This document shows, piece after piece, positions 17,681 to 25,198 of a stretch of DNA of 37,176 nucleotides. How positions within the stretch are numbered: the first letter of the stretch is position 1; every line of letters starts with the position of its first letter. The DNA lies in NCBI GenBank assembly GCA_001913845.2, contig MKGP02000052.1, positions 1 through 37,176 of the forward strand. The letters run 5' to 3'. This stretch comes from Limnothrix sp. CACIAM 69d. GTDB lineage: Bacteria; Cyanobacteriota; Cyanobacteriia; CACIAM-69d. A program made the translations under genes and the position numbers. The notes under the pieces were generated by a model, which searched no databases, had not been told where the DNA came from, and saw only the letters and a program-made list of their open reading frames with translations.

Positions 17681-17702
17681 ATCACCTGCCCCCATCAAGC
17701 GC

Positions 17703-18044
17703 ATGGATAGCGAACCCAGCAACCCTAATTTTCCCGCCGATGACTCCTCCAGCGGCAACCTGCGATCGAGCCTCACGGAATCGATCGACCTAGCTGAGTG
17801 GGATTGGCTGAAGCCCCACATCGGCCGCGATGCCGTGATTGTGGTTACGCCAGATTTGGACTTGGCCGAAGTGGGCGAGGCCCTGGCCAGCGACAACACC
17901 GCCGTCGTGCAGCGCTGGATTGATGAACAGGCGATCGCAAAACCCACCCAAGCCGAACTCGCGGAATGGGATCGATCGGGCAATGCTCGCTTTCAGGCCA
18001 TGATTGTTGCGCCCTTTGTGCTGGTCAAACTGATCACTGGCTAG
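17703..18044 (+). CDS. DUF2288 family protein
   Basis: Small conserved protein of unknown function (113 residues). After a Ser/Asn-rich disordered start, the family core runs from about residue 28: LAEWDWLKPHIGRDAVIVV, then DLDLAEVGEALASDNTAVVQRWIDE, and the closing MIVAPFVLVKL. No signal peptide or membrane segment. It lies 22 bp after accB in the same direction, so it is likely expressed with it; whether it assists acetyl-CoA carboxylase is speculation. Confidence 0.85.
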   Translation: MDSEPSNPNFPADDSSSGNLRSSLTESIDLAEWDWLKPHIGRDAVIVVTPDLDLAEVGEALASDNTAVVQRWIDEQAIAKPTQAELAEWDRSGNARFQAMIVAPFVLVKLITG

Positions 18045-18068
18045 GCTCGCTTCAGTCCTGTAGCCATG

Positions 18069-18092
18069 TCACCGGACTGCATCACCGGACTG
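18069..18092. repeat. 13-bp tandem duplication after the DUF2288 gene
   Basis: tcaccggactg occurs at 18069-18079 and again at 18082-18092, period 13. Degenerate attaac/attacc units continue to the right. Part of the window-wide micro-duplication pattern. Confidence 0.55.
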
Positions 18093-18203
18093 TATTAACT
18101 GCATTAACCGTATTACCAGACTTTTTTCGGGGTAGATCGCGGAGCTTCAGAGCACAGCTATTTCTCGGAATGAAACCCTACAAAACCCAGCGGAAAACCG
18201 GGG

Positions 18204-18209
18204 TATACT
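18204..18209 (+). promoter_or_regulatory. Possible -10 element upstream of the Rrf2 gene
   Basis: TATACT preceded by GGG, about 137 nt before the Rrf2 start. The sequence 17 nt upstream (caaaac) is a poor -35, so an activator or a -10-dominated promoter would be needed. Confidence 0.4.
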
Positions 18210-18243
18210 AGGATCGCCCCGAAGCTATCTCGATCGACTCGCC

Positions 18244-18292
18244 GATCAACGATTCAGATCCATGACTTAGATCCATGATTCAGATCAACGAT
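18244..18292. repeat. Interleaved direct repeats upstream of the Rrf2 gene
   Basis: gatcaacgat occurs at 18244-18253 and 18283-18292, and agatccatga at 18256-18265 and 18269-18278 (13-bp spacing). They lie between the likely -10 and the Rrf2 start. They could be operator half-sites for autoregulation or simply one more micro-duplication. Confidence 0.5.
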
Positions 18293-18345
18293 CACGAGGC
18301 GATCGGGCGCTTAGGGATCCAGCCTCGCTCCTAGGTTCTCCACCC

Positions 18346-18783
18346 GTGGAACTGTCATCCAAAAGCGAATATGCCCTTCTGGCCCTGTTGCAACTCGCCG
18401 ATCGCTACCAAGACGACGAGCCGTTGCAAATCCGCCAAATTGCTGCCGATCAGGACATTCCCGATCGCTACCTTGAGCAACTCTTAGCCACCCTGCGCCG
18501 AGGCGGTTTGGTCAAAAGCCAACGCGGGGCCAAAGGCGGCTATCTGCTGGCGCGATCGCCCTGGACGATCTCGCTGCTGGATGTGCTGCGATGTTTAGAA
18601 GGAGCCGATGCCAACATTGCCGACGACGGTGGGCAAGATCGCCCGCTCGCAAGCGCCATTATTTACGAGATTTGGGTTGAAGTGGATCAAGCCGCCAACG
18701 ACGTGCTGCAACGCTACACCCTCCAGGATCTCAAGGATCGTCGAGATGCCCGCAAGCAACTTGACCTGATGTATTACATCTAG
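18346..18783 (+). CDS. Rrf2-family transcriptional regulator
   Basis: Winged helix-turn-helix DNA-binding protein of 145 residues. The N-terminal domain shows KSEYALLALLQLADRY, the recognition region IRQIAADQDIPDRYLEQLLATLRRGGLVKSQ and the wing GAKGGYLLARSP; a dimerisation helix follows. Rrf2 members that bind iron-sulfur clusters (IscR, NsrR) use three Cys; here only one Cys is present (in LRCLEG), so a cluster is unlikely. The next gene, 227 bp on, is cysK. That pairing recalls CymR, the Rrf2 repressor that controls cysteine synthesis with CysK in Firmicutes; the analogy is inference. Cyanobacterial Slr0846 is another relative. The start is GTG 18346, without a good ribosome site. Confidence 0.88.
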   Translation: MELSSKSEYALLALLQLADRYQDDEPLQIRQIAADQDIPDRYLEQLLATLRRGGLVKSQRGAKGGYLLARSPWTISLLDVLRCLEGADANIADDGGQDRPLASAIIYEIWVEVDQAANDVLQRYTLQDLKDRRDARKQLDLMYYI

Positions 18784-18856
18784 GCTCTGGGGATCATGGC
18801 TGCCCAGGGGTAATCAAGAGCACTGAAAAGATCCTTAGAATGCTCAGGATATTTTT

Positions 18857-18905
18857 GGTTGCTTGTGGTTGCTTGATTTTTGCTGAATGGCTGGCTGAAT
18901 GGCCG
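18857..18905. repeat. Two micro-tandem duplications upstream of cysK
   Basis: ggttgcttgt / ggttgcttga (18857-18876, period 10) and gctgaatggctg / gctgaatggccg (18882-18905, period 12). They lie 106-154 nt before the cysK start, where a regulator could bind. Confidence 0.5.
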
Positions 18906-19010
18906 GATGATTCGACTGATCTACTCACTGCCCAATGCTTCGTTGTTCGATTCGACCCGTGCCATAGGGGCGATCGATCCCCTCAGACCTGACGAGAGAG
19001 TTCCAGCCAG

Positions 19011-19976
19011 ATGCCCATGAACGTCGCCAACAACATCACCGAACTGATTGGCCGCACTCCTCTAGTTCGGCTTAACCGCCTGCCCCAAGCGGAAGGCTGC
19101 CTGGCCGAAGTGCTGGTCAAGCTGGAAAGCATGAACCCTTCCGCTTCGGTGAAAGACCGGATCGGCATCAATATGATCGAAGCCGCCGAACAGGCCGGCA
19201 CGATCATTCCGGGCAAGACCGTTTTGGTGGAACCCACCTCCGGGAACACGGGGATTGCCCTGGCCATGGCCGCCGCTGCCAAGGGCTATCAACTGATCCT
19301 GACCATGCCGGAAACCATGAGCGCCGAGCGGCGGGCCATGCTGCGAGCCTACGGAGCGCAGTTGGAACTCACGCCGGGCATTGAAGGGATGGGCGGTTGC
19401 ATTCGGCGGGCCCAGGACATTGCCAACACGGTTCCCAATGCCTACATGTTGCAGCAGTTCCGCAACCCGGCAAACCCCGAGATTCACCGTCGCACTACCG
19501 CTGAGGAAATTTGGGCCGACACGGACGGCAAGATTGATTTCTTGATTTCCGGCGTGGGCACGGGCGGCACGATTACGGGCGTGGCGGAAGTGATTAAGCA
19601 GCGGAAACCGGAATTTCAGGCGATCGCGGTGGAGCCGGCCAACAGTCCGGTACTGTCCGGCGGATCACCAGGGCCCCACCGAATCCAGGGGATCGGCGCG
19701 GGGTTTGTGCCCGAAGTGCTGAAGGTGGATTTGATTGATGAAGTGATTACGGTGACCGATGACGACGCGATCGCCTATGGTCGTCGGCTGGCCCGGGAAG
19801 AGGGCTTGCTGTCGGGGATTTCCTCGGGCGCGGCGATTTATGCGGCGATTCAGGTGGGCCGCCGCCCGGAAAATGCGGGCAAATTGATTGTGGCGATTCA
19901 ACCCAGCTTTGGGGAGCGCTACCTGAGCACGCCGTTGTTCCAAGACGCGGAGCCGGTGACGAATATTCCGTTGTAG
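19011..19976 (+). CDS. cysK: Cysteine synthase A (O-acetylserine sulfhydrylase)
   Basis: PLP enzyme that makes cysteine from O-acetylserine and sulfide. The 321-residue product shows the PLP lysine in [11 protein letters not shown] (Lys48), the substrate-binding loop [12 protein letters not shown] and the phosphate-binding loop [20 protein letters not shown] near 270 contacts the cofactor ring. ATG 19011 gives the usual length; a second ATG two codons later is also possible. The gene follows the Rrf2 regulator in the same direction, and converges on alanine dehydrogenase across a hairpin repeat at 20032-20101. No serine acetyltransferase gene is adjacent. Confidence 0.96.
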   Translation: MPMNVANNITELIGRTPLVRLNRLPQAEGCLAEVLVKLESMNPSASVKDRIGINMIEAAEQAGTIIPGKTVLVEPTSGNTGIALAMAAAAKGYQLILTMPETMSAERRAMLRAYGAQLELTPGIEGMGGCIRRAQDIANTVPNAYMLQQFRNPANPEIHRRTTAEEIWADTDGKIDFLISGVGTGGTITGVAEVIKQRKPEFQAIAVEPANSPVLSGGSPGPHRIQGIGAGFVPEVLKVDLIDEVITVTDDDAIAYGRRLAREEGLLSGISSGAAIYAAIQVGRRPENAGKLIVAIQPSFGERYLSTPLFQDAEPVTNIPL

Positions 19977-20031
19977 TGGCCGAATAGATCGCCCTTGCCA
20001 GGTTGGCGGAAAAAGCGGCTGGGAGTCTGTC

Positions 20032-20101
20032 GTTAAATCGCCTAGAACCCTGATGCCAGCGTGATGAGATCCTGGGGGACAAGGGGCTTAAGCCCCTTGT
20101 C
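20032..20101 (-). repeat. Dispersed ~70-bp palindromic repeat, copy 1
   Basis: Read on the minus strand it begins with CAAGGGGCTTAAGCCCCTTG (20099-20080, a perfect 20-bp palindrome). A spacer with gatc follows, then atcagggtt and ggcgattt. The same order is found at 22608-22674 and 30414-30482. It lies between the converging cysK and alanine dehydrogenase genes, where the hairpin could stop transcription from both sides. Confidence 0.75.
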
Positions 20102-20173
20102 TATGGTGATTGGGGTGAAGAATCAGCCTCACTTGCCTCAAATGAATTCGGCACGCTGGGGCTGGATGGGCCA

Positions 20174-21256
20174 TTACAAATCTGGGAAAACCGCTTGGAC
20201 GGCTGGATGTTCGATCCGGCCGTCTTTGATGTTTAGCCCCTTGGCTAAGGCCGGGTCGCGATCGAGCGCGGCCAGTCCGTGATCCGCCAGGGCCAACACA
20301 TAGGGCAAGGTGCTGTTTTCTAGAGCTTGGGTGGAAGTGCGGGGCACAGCGCCCGGCATATTCGGCACGCCGTAATGCACCACGCCACATTCGGTGTAGG
20401 TGGGATGGCTATGAGAGGTGGGGCGCAGGGTTTCGATGCAACCGCCCTGATCGACCGCCACATCAACGATCACAGCTCCGGTGGGCATCCGTTCCACCAG
20501 CGATCGCCCGACCAAAATCGGGGCCCGCCGCCCGGTCACCAACACCGCGCCGATCAGCAAGTCCGTGTCGGGCACAACGGCTTCGATCGCGGCGCTGCTG
20601 CTGTAGAGCAATTCCACCCGCGAGCCAAACAGGGTTTCCAGATAGTTGAGGCGATCGACATTCACATCCAAGATCCGCACCTTGGCTCCCAAGCCCACGG
20701 CCATCTTGGCGGCCTCAGTACCGACCACACCGCCACCCAGGATCGTGACGCGGCCCGGCGCAACCCCCGGCACGCCGCCCAGCAAGACTCCTCGCCCGCC
20801 CTGCTGTTTTTCCAGGTAGCGGGCCCCAAACTGCACGGACAACCGACCAGCGATCGCGCTCATGGGGGCCAGCAGGGGCAAGCGGCGATCGGGTGTTTCC
20901 ACCGTTTCATAGGCGATCGCGCTGATCCCCGATCGCAACAAGGCTTCCGTTAAGCTCCGCTCCGCTGCCAAATGCAAATAGGTGAACAACAGCGGCGTGG
21001 TTTTCAAAAAGCCATATTCACCGGGCAGCGGCTCTTTGACCTTCACCACCAACTCGCAGTCCCAAGCCAAATCTGCCTCGGGCACAATCCGCGCCCCAGC
21101 CGATCGATAGTCCTCGTCGCCAAACCCCGCACCCGCACCGGCCTGGGTTTCCACCCGCACCGAATGCCCCCGATCGACCAAGGCGCGTACCCCCTGGGGA
21201 GTCAAGCCCACCCGAAATTCCAGATCCTTAATTTCCTTGGGAACACCGATTTCCAC
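20174..21256 (-). CDS. ald: Alanine dehydrogenase
   Basis: NAD-dependent enzyme interconverting L-alanine and pyruvate plus ammonium. The 360-residue length is normal. Visible features are MEIGVPKEIKDLEFRVGLTP at the start, VVKVKEPLPGEY with the pyruvate-binding Lys near 74, FTYLHLAA with the catalytic His near 95, the Rossmann motif ILGGGVVGTEAAKMAVGLGA (about 171-190) and the catalytic-type Asp in VDVAVDQGGC. The start is GTG 21256, with AGGAGGT (21263-21269) 6 nt upstream, a very good ribosome site. It diverges from menB and converges on cysK. Membrane transhydrogenase PntA is a relative, but the length and C-terminus fit Ald. Confidence 0.95.
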   Translation of the reverse strand: MEIGVPKEIKDLEFRVGLTPQGVRALVDRGHSVRVETQAGAGAGFGDEDYRSAGARIVPEADLAWDCELVVKVKEPLPGEYGFLKTTPLLFTYLHLAAERSLTEALLRSGISAIAYETVETPDRRLPLLAPMSAIAGRLSVQFGARYLEKQQGGRGVLLGGVPGVAPGRVTILGGGVVGTEAAKMAVGLGAKVRILDVNVDRLNYLETLFGSRVELLYSSSAAIEAVVPDTDLLIGAVLVTGRRAPILVGRSLVERMPTGAVIVDVAVDQGGCIETLRPTSHSHPTYTECGVVHYGVPNMPGAVPRTSTQALENSTLPYVLALADHGLAALDRDPALAKGLNIKDGRIEHPAVQAVFPDL

Positions 21257-21561
21257 GGGGACTACCTCCTGTTGAAGCGGTCGTGAGTGGCTAAACGCGC
21301 CCGATCGCCCCGTTGCAATTCTGTTGCGGAAACCTTAAGGGTTTTGCTCCAAAATTCAAAATCGTGGGCGATCGTGCATTTGCATGGGATCCCCTCTAAC
21401 CTAACGGCTCGATCGGAGATCGCGGTGTGCCCCTCGTCACAGATGGAATTTTCAGAGGCCGCGACCCGATTGCCCAGCCTCGTCCCGGTCGGCATCCGGG
21501 CGATCGCGCCAACCCCTATGCTGTTCAAGCATCCAATTTTTGATTAACAAACCAGCCAACC
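21257..21561. other. Divergent spacer between ald and menB
   Basis: No gene seen. It contains several HIP1-like cgatcg sites. TATGCT at 21517-21522 could be the menB -10, but it lacks a recognisable -35. Confidence 0.35.
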
Positions 21562-22395
21562 ATGACCATTCAGTGGCAAACCGTTAAAACCTACGAAGAC
21601 ATCCTCTACGTCAAAGCCGACGGCATCGCCAAAATCACGATCAACCGCCCCCACAAGCGCAACGCCTTCCGCCCCAAAACGGTGTTTGAACTCTACGAAG
21701 CCTTTTGTGATGCCCGCGAAGATGCGGCCGTGGGCGTGATTTTGCTGACCGGCGCGGGGCCCCACACCGATGGGAAATATGCCTTCTGTGCCGGTGGGGA
21801 TCAGAGCATTCGCGGGGAAGCGGGCTATGTGGATGAGGCCGGCGTGCCCCGGTTGAATGTGTTGGATTTGCAGCGGCTGATTCGATCGATCCCCAAGGTG
21901 ACGATCGCCCTGGTGGCGGGCTACGCGATCGGGGGTGGCCATGTGCTGCACCTGCTTTGTGACTTGACAATCGCCGCTGATAACGCGATTTTTGGGCAAA
22001 CAGGCCCGAAAGTCGGCAGCTTTGACGGCGGATTTGGAGCTAGCTACTTGGCGCGCATTGTGGGCCAGAAAAAAGCCCGCGAAATTTGGTTTTTATGTCG
22101 GCAATATGACGCGCAACAGGCCTTGGAGATGGGCCTCATCAACACCGTGGTGCCCGTGGCTGAGCTAGAAGCGGAAGGCCTGCGCTGGGCCCAAGAAGTG
22201 CTAGAGAAAAGCCCAATCGCGATTCGTTGCCTCAAAGCTGCTTTGAATGCCGATTGCGACGGGCAAGCGGGCCTGCAAGAACTGGCCGGCAACGCCACCA
22301 TGCTCTATTACATGACCGAAGAAGGCAGCGAAGGAAAACAAGCATTTCTGGAGAAGCGATCGCCCAATTTCCGCCGCTATCCCTGGCGACCCTAG
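21562..22395 (+). CDS. menB: 1,4-dihydroxy-2-naphthoyl-CoA synthase
   Basis: Crotonase-family enzyme that closes the naphthoquinone ring from o-succinylbenzoyl-CoA. In cyanobacteria this pathway makes phylloquinone for photosystem I. The 277-residue length is normal. The oxyanion-hole segments [11 protein letters not shown] and [18 protein letters not shown] are clear, as is the MenB-type [21 protein letters not shown] with the conserved Asp. The C-terminal swap segment ends [11 protein letters not shown], typical of MenB. ATG 21562 is the start. The gene is alone; a tandem repeat array begins 7 bp after its stop. Confidence 0.97.
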   Translation: MTIQWQTVKTYEDILYVKADGIAKITINRPHKRNAFRPKTVFELYEAFCDAREDAAVGVILLTGAGPHTDGKYAFCAGGDQSIRGEAGYVDEAGVPRLNVLDLQRLIRSIPKVTIALVAGYAIGGGHVLHLLCDLTIAADNAIFGQTGPKVGSFDGGFGASYLARIVGQKKAREIWFLCRQYDAQQALEMGLINTVVPVAELEAEGLRWAQEVLEKSPIAIRCLKAALNADCDGQAGLQELAGNATMLYYMTEEGSEGKQAFLEKRSPNFRRYPWRP

Positions 22396-22402
22396 GGTCT
22401 GT

Positions 22403-22598
22403 CGTCATTTCCTAGGATCAGGCGGAAGTAATTGACTTGTCATGTTCCAATCGTCATTTCCTAGGATCAGGCGGAAGTAATTGACTTGTCATGTTCCAAT
22501 CGTCATTTCCTAGGATCAGACGGAAGTAATTGACTTGTCATGTTCCAATCGTCATTTTCTAGGATCAGACGGAAGTAATTGACTTGTCATGTTCCAAT
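22403..22598. repeat. Four tandem 49-bp repeats after menB
   Basis: Units start at 22403, 22452, 22501 and 22550. Units 1 and 2 are identical; units 3 and 4 share a G-to-A change (caga for cagg), and unit 4 has one further C-to-T. Each unit contains ttgact. The array ends where 'cgt' leads into tataat instead of a fifth unit. Confidence 0.95.
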
Positions 22599-22607
22599 CG
22601 TTATAAT
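22579..22607 (+). promoter_or_regulatory. Near-consensus sigma70 promoter at the end of the 49-bp array
   Basis: TTGACT (22579-22584), exactly 17 nt, then TATAAT (22602-22607). The -35 comes from the last repeat unit and the -10 from the sequence that replaces the next unit. The start would fall near 22614. No gene lies downstream on this strand before the terminator at 22764-22802. Confidence 0.65.
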
Positions 22608-22674
22608 AAGGGGCTTCAGCCCCTTGTCTTCCACGATCTGCTAACGGCGGGATCAGGGTTTCAGGTAATTCGAC
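22608..22674 (+). repeat. Dispersed ~70-bp palindromic repeat, copy 2
   Basis: Begins with AAGGGGCTTCAGCCCCTT (22608-22625), one change from the perfect palindrome. Then come ttgtcttccacgatc, a spacer, gatcagggtttcagg and aattcgac. It aligns with 30414-30482 in the same orientation and with 20032-20101 inverted. Confidence 0.8.
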
Positions 22675-22802
22675 AACAGGACTAAACCCCAATGGGCAGA
22701 CCTTTTCAGGTTTCTGAGTCTCAAAATTACCCTTATCAAATCAGCACAGGATTTCAACCTAAAAAATAAACCAGGAGATTCGGGTGCTCCTGGTTTATTT
22801 TT
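22614..22802 (+). ncRNA. Candidate small RNA (promoter to terminator, no convincing gene)
   Basis: Inferred from a near-consensus promoter (22579-22607) and a strong intrinsic terminator (22764-22802), giving a transcript of about 190 nt. The plus strand has no open frame worth calling. It matches no RNA family I recognise. About 60 nt of the 5' part is the dispersed repeat, so the transcript may be an accident of repeat insertion. Confidence 0.35.
22764..22802. terminator. Strong bidirectional intrinsic terminator
   Basis: AAATAAACCAGGAG (22764-22777) pairs perfectly with CTCCTGGTTTATTT (22787-22800) around a 9-nt loop. A-runs on the left and T-runs on the right (to 22802) let it work on both strands. 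Leftward it would end the Cys-rich gene at 22969-23310; rightward it would end the candidate small RNA. Confidence 0.85.
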
Positions 22803-22968
22803 CGCTTTTGGGTGATTGATGACATGGTGTTTACCCAGTTGCATCCATCAACCGCTAATGATGGGTCAAAATTGGTTTTAATCGTTGTTTCAGTCCCTAT
22901 TTCAACCCCTGTAACGATCTTTAAGTATTAATCCTTAAGCCTTGATTGCCAACAACTTGACTGATCCC

Positions 22969-23310
22969 CTAGGCAATGGAAGCAGAAGCATTCGATCGCA
23001 AAACCGGCGTAGTGGCCGTCAAAGCCGCTTCATTTTTAAATTCCACCGTTGACACGATTGCCACGCCCGTTTCTGCGGGGCTGTGAACCAACCGCTCTAA
23101 CGATTCCCAAGATGGAGCGAATGCTGGCATTGCGAGCGGACAAGCCTTCCAGCCCGCGCGAACCACTGCATCAAACTGGCCGCAATATCCACCACGTCGC
23201 CCTTCTGGGGTGTAGTAGCGACAATGGCGGCAAGCAGAAACTTGGAAGGGCGTAGCACTCATATTTTGCACTGCCAACGCAGAGCGCCGCTGAGAATTTG
23301 CTAACTTCAT
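22969..23310 (-). CDS. Small Cys-rich conserved cyanobacterial protein
   Basis: Unnamed family, 113 residues from ATG 23310 or 97 from ATG 23262 (MSATPF). The conserved part is about 25-65: ACRHCRYYTPEGRRGGYC and, further on, WKACPLAMPAFAPSW. Four Cys in the order CxxC...C...C suggest a small zinc or iron-sulfur site. From memory, similar proteins with CRYY and GRRGGxC motifs are widespread in cyanobacteria. No signal peptide or membrane segment. The C-terminal 45 residues are Ala/Ser/Thr-rich and less conserved in character. It is the only gene between menB and the DciA-like gene and probably uses the bidirectional terminator at 22764. Confidence 0.75.
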   Translation of the reverse strand: MKLANSQRRSALAVQNMSATPFQVSACRHCRYYTPEGRRGGYCGQFDAVVRAGWKACPLAMPAFAPSWESLERLVHSPAETGVAIVSTVEFKNEAALTATTPVLRSNASASIA

Positions 23311-24106
23311 TATGGAATTGAGACGAATTGCTGTAAAAGTCCTTAAGACCTAGATCTACTCTGAGATTCAGCGATCCCAAACACTTTTAGAAATTTAGAT
23401 TATCTTCAGCTTCCACTTTGGCTTTTGCAGAAAGTTTCTTCAGAAGCCCATTGATTTTCCCGAAAAATCAGTTAGGGGATCAAAGAAAAATCACTTAAAA
23501 TCAATCGTTAGTCATTTTGAAGGGTTTTTGTCAATTACTTTAAAAAGTCTTTAAAAAGGGTATGCGCTTTCTCTGATGGCGCTAAGAACCTGGGTTTTTA
23601 GTAATGGTAGGTTATGAAAGTCTAGGAGTGAACGGTTACCTAGAATACCGTTTCCCAAGAGATACCATCATACAAAACGCAATATTTAGCAACATTTCTT
23701 GAAATTGACGAAGGCAACACATTCGAGATCAATTTTTTTTGGCCATATTGTTGACCCCATTGCTCGATCGGGGAGCCATTTGGATCTGCTATGAGTTTGG
23801 GGTTGGGATCAATCGAGCTGAGCTATTTTTGATACCCTTCTCAGGAAGTTTCGCAAGAAACCTTCCCAGATTTCTGGTGAGCAAATTCTGTAAGCAAATC
23901 CTGCGCAAGGTTTTGAGACTTCTATGAAACCAGTGCCCGCATTTCACTGCTTGCCTTGATTTGCATTGATTCGCATTAAGTTGATCTGTATTCACCCACA
24001 TTCATATGATTGTGGAGTTGTGGTTTCCCTGTTCCTGCGTTTCTGGCTTGGATTTCTGGCTTGGGTTTCTAGTTTGCGCATCGAGCTTCCAAATGCAAGC
24101 TGATCT
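23311..24106. other. AT-rich gene-poor region
   Basis: About 800 bp with no convincing gene. It is much richer in A/T than its surroundings, has almost no HIP1 sites and contains several T- and A-runs. A 13-bp unit is tandemly repeated three times at 24040-24078. Short open frames near 23739-24001 show no domain and poor codon character. No known RNA family was recognised. Confidence 0.5.
24040..24078. repeat. Three tandem 13-bp repeats
   Basis: tttctggcttgga, tttctggcttggg and tttctagtttgcg in direct succession, just downstream of the DciA-like gene's stop. Confidence 0.75.
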
Positions 24107-24676
24107 TCAAGATCCAGAGCCGGATGAACGGGCTTGAGACCAACGCTCAACCATGCACAAACTACAAACTCCCCAGCGCTCTAATTCCGCTGGTGGGGTC
24201 GATCGCCCGCAATGGGGACAGCAATCATAGCGTTTCAGTTGACTTTGCACGGAAGCGGCCCATTGGGTGAACGCTTCGGTGGCGGTGGCGGGTCGGGGTC
24301 GATCGGGGGGTTGTTGGGATCTTTGGGGCGATCGAGCAGCGGGCCCCAGGGCGATCGACTGAGACCGATTTTCAAACCAGCGGGCCGTAGAAAATCGCGC
24401 GTCGGTCAGGGGCGGGTTGAAGGGGGGCGTAATCGATTGGTTGATTTTGGTGATCAGGCGCGATCGCTCAAACATCAGGGTTTGGGCCCAAGCGGGATTG
24501 GATACCGCCACCCACAGCACCCCCTGATGCACGGAAATGGGGCGGGTGTGACCGGCCAAGGCCTCGCCCACAATGACTCGCCATTGCTGACAGAGTTGCA
24601 GGAAAGATCGGTTTGACTGCCAAGCCGGGTGTTGGTCAAGCCGTTTCAGTAGTCCATCGATCGGGTCAAAGGCCAT
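24107..24676 (-). CDS. DUF721/DciA-like protein with C-terminal zinc ribbon
   Basis: DciA proteins help load the replicative helicase DnaB in bacteria that lack DnaC; cyanobacterial relatives are known. The 189-residue product begins with the DUF721 domain (about 1-90): a helical start, LCQQWRVIVGEALAGHTRPIS and the KH-like VLWVAVSNPAWAQTLMFERSRLITKIN. A Pro/Gln/Arg-rich linker (about 100-140) leads to a C-terminal CCPHCGRSTPPAELERWGVC plus SLC, a four-Cys zinc-ribbon pattern. ATG 24676 is preferred to the upstream in-frame start at 24697 because the family begins MAFDPIDGLL. It is read away from the SPOR gene. Confidence 0.82.
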   Translation of the reverse strand: MAFDPIDGLLKRLDQHPAWQSNRSFLQLCQQWRVIVGEALAGHTRPISVHQGVLWVAVSNPAWAQTLMFERSRLITKINQSITPPFNPPLTDARFSTARWFENRSQSIALGPAARSPQRSQQPPDRPRPATATEAFTQWAASVQSQLKRYDCCPHCGRSTPPAELERWGVCSLCMVERWSQARSSGSGS

Positions 24677-24697
24677 GGGCAAAGGACGGGGGAGCAA

Positions 24698-25030
24698 AGG
24701 GGCTAAGCAACAGGGATTTGGGAAATCACCGGGATCGATCGAGCCAGTCAGCTCCCCGGATTCAGCTCATGGCCCTATTTAACTCCGCGAATTCACTAAC
24801 AACTCACGACTCAGAATCAGTTCGATCAGGTTAAATTCGATCAGGTTGAATCTGCGTTGAATCCGCTCGAATTGGGTTCGTTCAGGCTGCATCAGCTCAG
24901 ATCACAGCAGCTCAGATCACAGCGGCTCAGATTCAGAACCCGTGGGAAAGCCTTATGAGTTAGGCAAACAGCGTTTAATCTGGACAAACGCTTCGCAAAA
25001 TCTAAAATAGGCGAGAAGCAAGCCCGCTGA
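24698..25030. other. Spacer rich in 15-bp micro-repeats
   Basis: No gene. ttcgatcaggttaaa / ttcgatcaggttgaa lies at 24821-24850. cagctcagatcacag occurs twice at 24893-24922, with a degenerate third copy to 24937. All these units are 15 bp long although their sequences differ. MITE copy B follows immediately. Confidence 0.6.
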
Positions 25031-25181
25031 GAGGATGTTTGAAAAATATCTTGCAGCCCTAGTCAAGCCCCAATCGTTGTCGGGGCAAGGGGCTTAAGCC
25101 CCTTGTCTGTGTCGATCGCTATTGATCGCTATCGATCGCTGGGGAAAGCGGTGTATCCATTTTGGCTTGTCAGACATCCTC
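25031..25181. mobile_element. MITE-like element, copy B (151 bp)
   Basis: Ends match copy A: GAGGATGTTTGAAAAA on the left and the complement of GAGGATGTCTGACAAG on the right (13 of 16 positions pair). TGA flanks both sides (25028-25030 and 25182-25184). The interior contains the perfect palindrome CAAGGGGCTTAAGCCCCTTG (25086-25105) and a short expansion of atcgatcgct units, which accounts for its extra length over copy A. It encodes nothing. Confidence 0.8.
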
Positions 25182-25198
25182 TGAGGCATTCGTTTAAT

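Noticed and set aside
18943-18960. tRNA T-loop-like gttcgattcgaccc
   Set aside because: No acceptor stem, D-arm or anticodon arm can be formed around it.
20327-20953. 208-residue open frame on the plus strand
   Set aside because: Shadow of alanine dehydrogenase with His/Gln-rich nonsense composition.
22653-22844. 63-residue minus-strand frame inside the candidate small-RNA unit
   Set aside because: It spans the terminator hairpin, has no ribosome site and no family resemblance.
22886-22916. Segment resembling a cyanobacterial CRISPR repeat (gtttcagtccctatttcaac)
   Set aside because: Only one copy is present and there is no repeat-spacer spacing and no cas gene nearby.
23739-24001. Short overlapping frames on both strands in the AT-rich region
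   Set aside because: Neither has domain features or a ribosome site; both look like chance.
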